Source of the DNA: Hymenobacter mellowenesis | GTDB taxonomy: Bacteria > Bacteroidota > Bacteroidia > Cytophagales > Hymenobacteraceae | DNA: 64,000 nt | NCBI RefSeq assembly: GCF_030581005.1 | Contig: NZ_JAUQSX010000005.1 | Coordinates: 355,782-419,781, forward strand | Direction: 5' to 3' | Part shown: one piece after another, positions 59,715 through 64,000 of the stretch | Position numbering within the stretch: the stretch's first letter is position 1 | Layout: every line of letters starts with the position of its first letter | The notes under the pieces: generated by a model | The model's database searches: none | Told to the model about the DNA's origin: nothing | Seen by the model: only the letters and a program-made list of their open reading frames with translations | Made by a program: the position numbers and the translations under genes

Positions 59715-59984
59715 CTAATCGCGGCGCTCGCAGGCGGCCAGCCGACGCCGGTGCACGCGGAAGCGCAGCAGCCCCACCAGCAGCACCACCGCCGCTACGG
59801 CCAACGCCGTGTAGCCCAGCCGGCCGCCGCGCTCGGGATGGAATTGCAGCAGGGCCAGCCCAAAGCCCACCAACGCCAGGCAGGTGCGCACATAAGTAAG
59901 CAAGGTGCGTTCGTTGGCGAGACGCGTGCGCTGCAGGGCCAGCTGGTCGGTGAGGGAAAGCGAAGTGGGAGCGGAAGGATGCAT
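59715..59984 (-). CDS. DUF202 (YidH-like) small membrane protein
   Basis: 89 residues from the ATG at 59984 (MHPSAPTSLSL); an upstream extension would run into the riboswitch promoter region and is rejected. LQRTRLANERTLLTYVRTCLALVGFGLAL is the start of DUF202, here given as two stretches RTRLANERTLLTYVR and ALVGFGLALLQF; a second helix follows (YTALAVAAVVLLVGLLRF). Function unknown. Confidence 0.85.
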   Translation of the reverse strand: MHPSAPTSLSLTDQLALQRTRLANERTLLTYVRTCLALVGFGLALLQFHPERGGRLGYTALAVAAVVLLVGLLRFRVHRRRLAACERRD

Positions 59985-60033
59985 GAGGCCAGCGGAAATA
60001 AGCGCGGTAAGAAGGATTTTTGAGGCCAACTGC

Positions 60034-60063
60034 TTGTGCGGGTTTACTTGCCCGCTATATTTG
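60034..60063 (+). promoter_or_regulatory. Promoter of the SAM-riboswitch transcript
   Basis: TTG (60034-60036), 19 nt, then an exact TATATTTG (60056-60063). Transcription would start about 60068-60070, just before the riboswitch. Confidence 0.72.
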
Positions 60064-60086
60064 CAGCGCGCTCCCTCATACGGAGC

Positions 60087-60199
60087 ACTTATCAAGAAAG
60101 GCGGAGGGACAGGCCCTGCGATGCCTTAGCAACCAGTAGCAATACCAGGTGCTAAATCCTGTTCTGAATCAGCTTCGGCCGATTTAGGAGAAGATAAGT
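60087..60199 (+). promoter_or_regulatory. SAM-I (S-box) riboswitch aptamer
   Basis: P1 is ACTTATC (60087-60093) with GATAAGT (60193-60199). Between them lie the conserved S-box blocks: AAGAAAGGCGGAGGGAC, GGCCCTGCGATGCC, the TTAGCAACC joining segment and GGTGCTAAATCC. These are the S-adenosylmethionine-binding core. It precedes a trans-sulfuration gene, consistent with methionine control. Confidence 0.95.
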
Positions 60200-60262
60200 C
60201 GAAAAGAGGTTTCCCGTCTGCAGCGGTGATGCTCTTCTGACTTGTCGGAAGGGCTTTTTTTA
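60193..60262 (+). terminator. Expression platform: terminator/antiterminator of the SAM riboswitch
   Basis: GCTCTTC (60231-60237) pairs with GGAAGGGC (60247-60254) and is followed by seven T, an intrinsic terminator. In the alternative fold the 3' half of P1 with its following bases (60193-60208, GATAAGTCGAAAAGAG) pairs with 60231-60245 (CTCTTCTGACTTGTC region) and removes both P1 and the terminator. SAM binding should therefore switch transcription off. Confidence 0.85.
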
Positions 60263-60343
60263 TGCTCTTCCGGTAAGAAATCTTGCGTAAGTGCTTTGGT
60301 AGCCGGGTGCGTTTTCGTCTCAACCACAAAACGCAAATACCTC

Positions 60344-61531
60344 ATGCAAGCCTCCACCCGCCTCATTCAATCTTTCCCCGTCGACGAACTAACCGGTGCC
60401 CTCGCCGTGCCCATTTACCAGACCTGTACGTTCGTGCAGGAGTCGCCGGGCGTGCACAAGGGGTTCGACTACTCCCGCACCGGAAACCCCACCCGCAGCG
60501 CTCTCGAAGAGCTGCTAGCCGGCCTGGAGCACGGCCACTCGGCCTACGCTTTCGCCAGCGGCATGGCCGCCATCGATGCCGTGCTCAAGCTGCTCTCGAC
60601 CGGCGACCAGATAGTAGCCATCGACGACATCTACGGCGGCGCATTCCGCCTGTTCGAGCACGTGTACCGCCGTTTCGGCATCGATATCGTGTATTGCGAC
60701 ACCGCCGACCTGGCCCAGGTGCAGGCCGCCATCACCGACCGCACCAAGCTGGTGTGGCTGGAAACGCCCTCCAACCCCACGCTCAAAATTTCCGACATTG
60801 CGGGACTGGCGGAGCTGGCCCACGCCGCCGGCGCCTGGCTGTGCGTCGACAACACGTTTGCCTCGCCCGTGCTGCAGCAGCCCATTTTGCTGGGCGCTGA
60901 TTTGGTGGTGCACAGCGCTACCAAGTACCTGGGCGGCCATTCCGACCTCATCGCCGGTGCCGTAGTGGCGGCCACCGAAGAGCTGGGAAAGCAAATCCAG
61001 TTCATCCAGAATGCCTCGGGCGCCATTCTAGGGCCGTTCGATTCGTTCCTGGTCATTCGCGGGCTCGAAACGCTGCACCTGCGCATTGCCCAGCACTGCA
61101 GCGCCGCCCTGAAAGTAGCCCAGTTTCTACAGACGCGGCCCGAAATCAGCGCCGTGTACTACCCGGGGCTGGAGTCGCACCCCGGCCACGCCATTGCCAA
61201 AAAGCAGCAGCCCGATGGTTTCGGCGGCATCATTGCCTTTGTGCTGAACGAGGACACCGTGGAGGCCGCCACGCAGCTGGCCACCAGCCTGCAATACTTC
61301 AAGCTGGCCGTGAGCCTGGGCGGCGGCAAGAGCCTCGTGTGCCACTCGGCCTCGATGACGCACACCGCCATTCCGGCCGAAACGCGCCGCGCCGCCGGCT
61401 TTGCCGACAGCCTGCTGCGGCTCTCCATTGGCCTGGAAGCGGCCGACGACCTGATTGCCGATTTGACGCAGGCGCTGGATGGGCTGGGCGTGCGCGCGGA
61501 AGTGCCGGAGGCGGAAGAGGTGCTGGCGTAA
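60344..61531 (+). CDS. PLP-dependent trans-sulfuration enzyme (cystathionine gamma-synthase/lyase type)
   Basis: 395 residues from the ATG at 60344; the longer frame reads through the riboswitch terminator and is rejected. YSRTGNPTRSALEELLAGLE, the PLP-binding Lys194 in HSATKYLGGHSD and the C-terminal HSASMTHTAIPAE are Cys/Met metabolism family blocks. The upstream SAM-off riboswitch fits cystathionine gamma-synthase (methionine synthesis) better than a degrading lyase, but sequence alone does not separate them. Confidence 0.9.
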   Translation: MQASTRLIQSFPVDELTGALAVPIYQTCTFVQESPGVHKGFDYSRTGNPTRSALEELLAGLEHGHSAYAFASGMAAIDAVLKLLSTGDQIVAIDDIYGGAFRLFEHVYRRFGIDIVYCDTADLAQVQAAITDRTKLVWLETPSNPTLKISDIAGLAELAHAAGAWLCVDNTFASPVLQQPILLGADLVVHSATKYLGGHSDLIAGAVVAATEELGKQIQFIQNASGAILGPFDSFLVIRGLETLHLRIAQHCSAALKVAQFLQTRPEISAVYYPGLESHPGHAIAKKQQPDGFGGIIAFVLNEDTVEAATQLATSLQYFKLAVSLGGGKSLVCHSASMTHTAIPAETRRAAGFADSLLRLSIGLEAADDLIADLTQALDGLGVRAEVPEAEEVLA

Positions 61532-61541
61532 GAACGAGTAC

Positions 61542-61651
61542 CCCGAAGCTGTGCTTCGGCTCGCGTTGAACGATTGGTTCCAACGGGCCGAAGCACAGCT
61601 TCGGGATACAATGTCAATTCCGTTCTGACGGGCCGAACGGAGCTTCGGGGG
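61542..61651. repeat. Inverted/direct repeat cluster (family F)
   Basis: CCCGAAGCTGTGCTTCGGC (61542-61560) and GCCGAAGCACAGCTTCGGG (61587-61605) are inverted copies; a third, diverged copy (GGCCGAACGGAGCTTCGGGG) follows at about 61631-61650. Placed between two convergent genes, it could act as a terminator for both. Confidence 0.8.
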
Positions 61652-61659
61652 ACTCGTGC

Positions 61660-62766
61660 TTACACCAGCGTGCGCAGGGCCTCGCGGCTGAAGCCCACCA
61701 TCTCGTCGCCACGGCCTTCGCGGATTTTCTCCACCCAGTTCGGGTCGACAATCAGTTGGCGGCCCACGGCTACGAGGTCGAACTCGTTGCGGTCGAGCCG
61801 GCGCAGCAGCTCCTCGATGCTCTGCGGCTCGGAAGCCTCGCCCGCGAAACCGGCCAGGAACTCACCAGACAAGCCCACTGAGCCCACGGTGATGGTGGTT
61901 TTGCCGGTGAGCTTTTTCACCCAGCCGGCGAAGTTCAGGTCCGAGCCTTCGTCTTCAAACTCGGGCTCCCAGAAGCGGCGCTGCGAACAATGGAAGATAT
62001 CGACGCCGGCCTCGGCCAGGGGCTGGAGCCAGACTTCCATTTCCTGGGGCGTGCGGGCCAGCCGGGCGGCGTAGTCCTGCTGTTTCCACTGCGAGAGGCG
62101 CAGGCTGATGGCGAAATCTTCGCCCACGGCCCGGCGCACTTCCTTCACCAATTCCACGGCTAGGCGGCTGCGCTGGGTGAGGTCGTCGCCGCCGTAGGAA
62201 TCGGTGCGCTCGTTTAGGCCAGCCCAGAAGAACTGGTCGATGAGGTAGCCGTGGGCGCCGTGTAGCTCCAGGCAATCGAAGCCGAGGCGCTTGGTGTCGG
62301 CCGCAGCTTGGGCGAAGGCAGCAATGGTATCGGCGATGTCGTTTTCGCTCATGGCCTTGCCGGCAGGCTGGCCGGGCTTGAGAAGGCCGGAGGGGCCTTC
62401 AAACTGTTCCGACGGTTTCCAGCCGGAACGGTGTTCGGCCATTACGCCCATGTGCCAGAGCTGCGGGCCCATCTGGCCCCCGGCGGCGTGCACTTCGTCG
62501 ATGACATGCTGCCAGCCGGCTAGCGCCGCCTCGCCGTAGAAATGCGGGACGTTGGGGTCGTTGGACGAGGCCGGGCGCTCCACCACCGTGCCTTCGGAGA
62601 GGATGAGGCCAACCTGGCCCTCGGCCCGGCGGCGGTAGTATGCGGCCACATCGGCCCCCGGCACGCCGTGGGGCGAGAAGGAGCGGGTCATAGGCGCCAT
62701 GACAATGCGGTTTTTGAGTTGGAGAGACTTCAGCGCGAAAGGCGTGAAGAGGGCGTTGGTGGACAT
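61660..62766 (-). CDS. Old-Yellow-Enzyme-family NADH:flavin oxidoreductase / alkene reductase
   Basis: 368 residues. FTPFALKSLQLKNRIVMAPM, the active-site region LWHMGVMAEHRSGW, HGAHGYLIDQFFWAGLNERTD, and GSVGLSGEFL/AVGRQLIVDPNW for FMN binding. It should reduce activated C=C bonds with NAD(P)H. Cytoplasmic, single gene. Repeat A6 lies upstream. Confidence 0.93.
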   Translation of the reverse strand: MSTNALFTPFALKSLQLKNRIVMAPMTRSFSPHGVPGADVAAYYRRRAEGQVGLILSEGTVVERPASSNDPNVPHFYGEAALAGWQHVIDEVHAAGGQMGPQLWHMGVMAEHRSGWKPSEQFEGPSGLLKPGQPAGKAMSENDIADTIAAFAQAAADTKRLGFDCLELHGAHGYLIDQFFWAGLNERTDSYGGDDLTQRSRLAVELVKEVRRAVGEDFAISLRLSQWKQQDYAARLARTPQEMEVWLQPLAEAGVDIFHCSQRRFWEPEFEDEGSDLNFAGWVKKLTGKTTITVGSVGLSGEFLAGFAGEASEPQSIEELLRRLDRNEFDLVAVGRQLIVDPNWVEKIREGRGDEMVGFSREALRTLV

Positions 62767-62851
62767 AATAGGCGGTTGCTTGTGTCGGATAATGGAAAGT
62801 CGACAACAACCGGGCTGGGGCGGTTTTGATTTTTTTGTTGCGCTAGTCCCT

Positions 62852-62956
62852 GAACGTCATGCCGAGCGTAGCCGAGGCATCTCGCGTGCCGAAGTAATTC
62901 AATGAAAAGAATTAGTGGCGGCACGCGAGATGCCTCGGCTACGCTCGGCATGACGT
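62852..62956. repeat. Long inverted repeat, family A, copy 6
   Basis: Arms about 62852-62890 and 62920-62956. The GCGTAGCCGAGGC / GCCTCGGCTACGC arms are fully complementary even though they differ from other copies, i.e. compensated changes. Core AAGTAATTCAATG. It sits between two divergent genes, unlike the other copies, which follow a gene end. Confidence 0.92.
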
Positions 62957-63034
62957 GCTCAGTAGTGCGGTCAAATACATAAGTCCCGCCTCCTAAAGCC
63001 ACCCCAGCCCCGTTTGCTGCGTAAGTTGCGCCCG

Positions 63035-64000
63035 ATGCTACGTTCCCTTTATTTCCTGCTGCTGCTCACCGCCGGGACCACCCAATTAGCCGCCTGCGCG
63101 CAGGCGGCCACCGACAAACCGGCCGGTATGCCCGTGGCCGTGCGGCCCGGCCAGTCGCTACCCTGGCTCGATTCGCTGCTCACGGCTTCGCCCATTCTGC
63201 GCCTGCACCAGGTGGGCATGAGCCTGGCCTATGCCGACAGCACCCGCCCGTTCTACGGCTACCAGGAAACCAAATACTTCACGCCGGCCAGCAACATGAA
63301 GCTGTTCAGCCTCTACGCCGGCCTGCACATTTTGGCCGACTCGCTGCCCAGCCTGCGCTACTTCTCGCGGAATGACACGCTGTTTTTCCAGGGCACCGGC
63401 GACCCCACCCTGCTGCACGGCGACGTGCCCAGCCGCCGCGCCTACAGTTTCCTGCTGAACCGGCCCGAAAAGACGCTGGCTTACTGCGATATTGCCACCG
63501 TGACGCCCTTCGGCCCCGGCTGGACCTGGGACGACTACGGCTACTACTTCCAGCCCGAGCGCGTGGCGTTTCCCATTTACGGCAACACCGTGCGCTTCTA
63601 CGCCACGCCGCCCGCGCCGGTGAAGGCAACAAAAGGTGTCGCCCGCCCGCCCACGCCGCCGCAGTCGCGCATCCGGGTGCTGCCGCGCTACTTCGCGCCG
63701 CTGCTGGGCCCGGCCCCGGCCGATATGCGCACGCCCGGCCTCGACCCCGACACGCACATCATCCGGGCGCTGCACGAAAACCGCTTCTACGTGCTGCCTA
63801 CTGCGAAAAAGTGGGTCGATGAAACGCCCTTCGTCACCAGCCGCGGGCTCATGCTGCGGCTGCTGGGCGATACCCTGCGCCGGGCCACCAGCAACGCCAT
63901 CTGGCGCCCGCGCCCGGCGCAGCGCGACTCCATCCGCACGCTCTACGGCCTGCGCGTCGATTCGCTCTACCGCCGCATGCTGCGCGTGAGCGACAACTTC
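63035..64000 (+). CDS. dacB: D-alanyl-D-alanine carboxypeptidase (PBP4/DacB, peptidase S13), N-terminal part
   Basis: 322 codons to the right edge of the window; the gene continues. Signal peptide ends LAAC-A (Cys21), so it may be a lipoprotein. The SxxK motif is in TPASNMKLFSLYAGL (Ser86, Lys89), GTGDPTLLHGD is the family loop and the SxN motif appears at the edge (Ser319-Asn321, RVSDNF). The KTG motif lies beyond the window. It trims or cross-links peptidoglycan stem peptides in the periplasm. Confidence 0.92.
   Translation, partial: MLRSLYFLLLLTAGTTQLAACAQAATDKPAGMPVAVRPGQSLPWLDSLLTASPILRLHQVGMSLAYADSTRPFYGYQETKYFTPASNMKLFSLYAGLHILADSLPSLRYFSRNDTLFFQGTGDPTLLHGDVPSRRAYSFLLNRPEKTLAYCDIATVTPFGPGWTWDDYGYYFQPERVAFPIYGNTVRFYATPPAPVKATKGVARPPTPPQSRIRVLPRYFAPLLGPAPADMRTPGLDPDTHIIRALHENRFYVLPTAKKWVDETPFVTSRGLMLRLLGDTLRRATSNAIWRPRPAQRDSIRTLYGLRVDSLYRRMLRVSDNF

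Noticed and set aside
60242..60343. Longer start for the trans-sulfuration gene
   Set aside because: The extra codons overlap the riboswitch terminator and do not match the family N-terminus.

Overview
The window looks like chromosomal DNA of a GC-rich member of the Bacteroidota, most likely a Hymenobacter-type bacterium (Cytophagales). The reasons are a SusC-type receptor fragment, four secreted proteins with type IX secretion (T9SS) C-terminal sorting domains, promoters of the Bacteroidota form TTG-N19/20-TAnnTTTG, Shine-Dalgarno-poor starts, and gene orders such as ftsX-DUF3098-uppP-truB-ribF and parA/parB-DUF5683-dapB-lepB. No phage, transposase, CRISPR array or rRNA was seen.

Layout. 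1-6 kb: SusC N-terminus, a short-chain dehydrogenase, a DUF4394 T9SS cargo, a GNAT-nitrilase fusion and another T9SS cargo. 6-12 kb, all minus strand: the two CoA-transferase subunits (scoA, scoB) separated by a serine hydrolase and two small membrane proteins, plus a tandem pair of CarboxypepD_reg proteins. 12-16.4 kb: the ftsX-DUF3098-uppP-truB-ribF cell-envelope/housekeeping operon. 16.5-24.7 kb: a lipoprotein, a giant TamB, then tsaD, smpB and an NlpC/P60 protein. 25-32 kb: HNH nuclease, fatty-acid desaturase, DUF3298 lipoprotein, alpha/beta hydrolase, an AT-rich orphan, rpsA with a structured leader, and tRNA-Cys. 32-42 kb: cyanophycin synthetase, a beta-propeller T9SS cargo, a coiled-coil membrane protein, two methyltransferases, kdsA, apaG, ung. 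42-49 kb: lepB, DUF3592-like, dapB, DUF5683, parB and parA, with a three-gene islet inserted between parA and parB. 49-57.6 kb: peptide-type ABC binding protein, esterase, DUF6438, yidC, pyrG, FG-GAP T9SS cargo. 57.8-64 kb: a 56-residue membrane peptide, a CPA1 antiporter, DUF202, a SAM-I riboswitch driving a PLP trans-sulfuration enzyme, an Old-Yellow-Enzyme reductase, and the start of a PBP4-type carboxypeptidase.

The most unusual content is between and beside the genes. (1) Intergenic arrays built on a strict 7-nt period, mostly as paired inverted arms, sit directly against start codons of smpB, kdsA, uppP, DUF3098, dapB, parA and a methyltransferase. (2) A separate long inverted-repeat family (arms about 38 nt, conserved asymmetric core, compensatory arm changes) occurs six times plus one collapsed remnant and one diverged relative. 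(3) The parA/parB islet encodes one protein resembling EF-Tu domain III and one resembling an S1/OB-fold domain, side by side. (4) The SAM riboswitch shows a readable terminator/antiterminator switch. Functions for (1)-(3) are inference.
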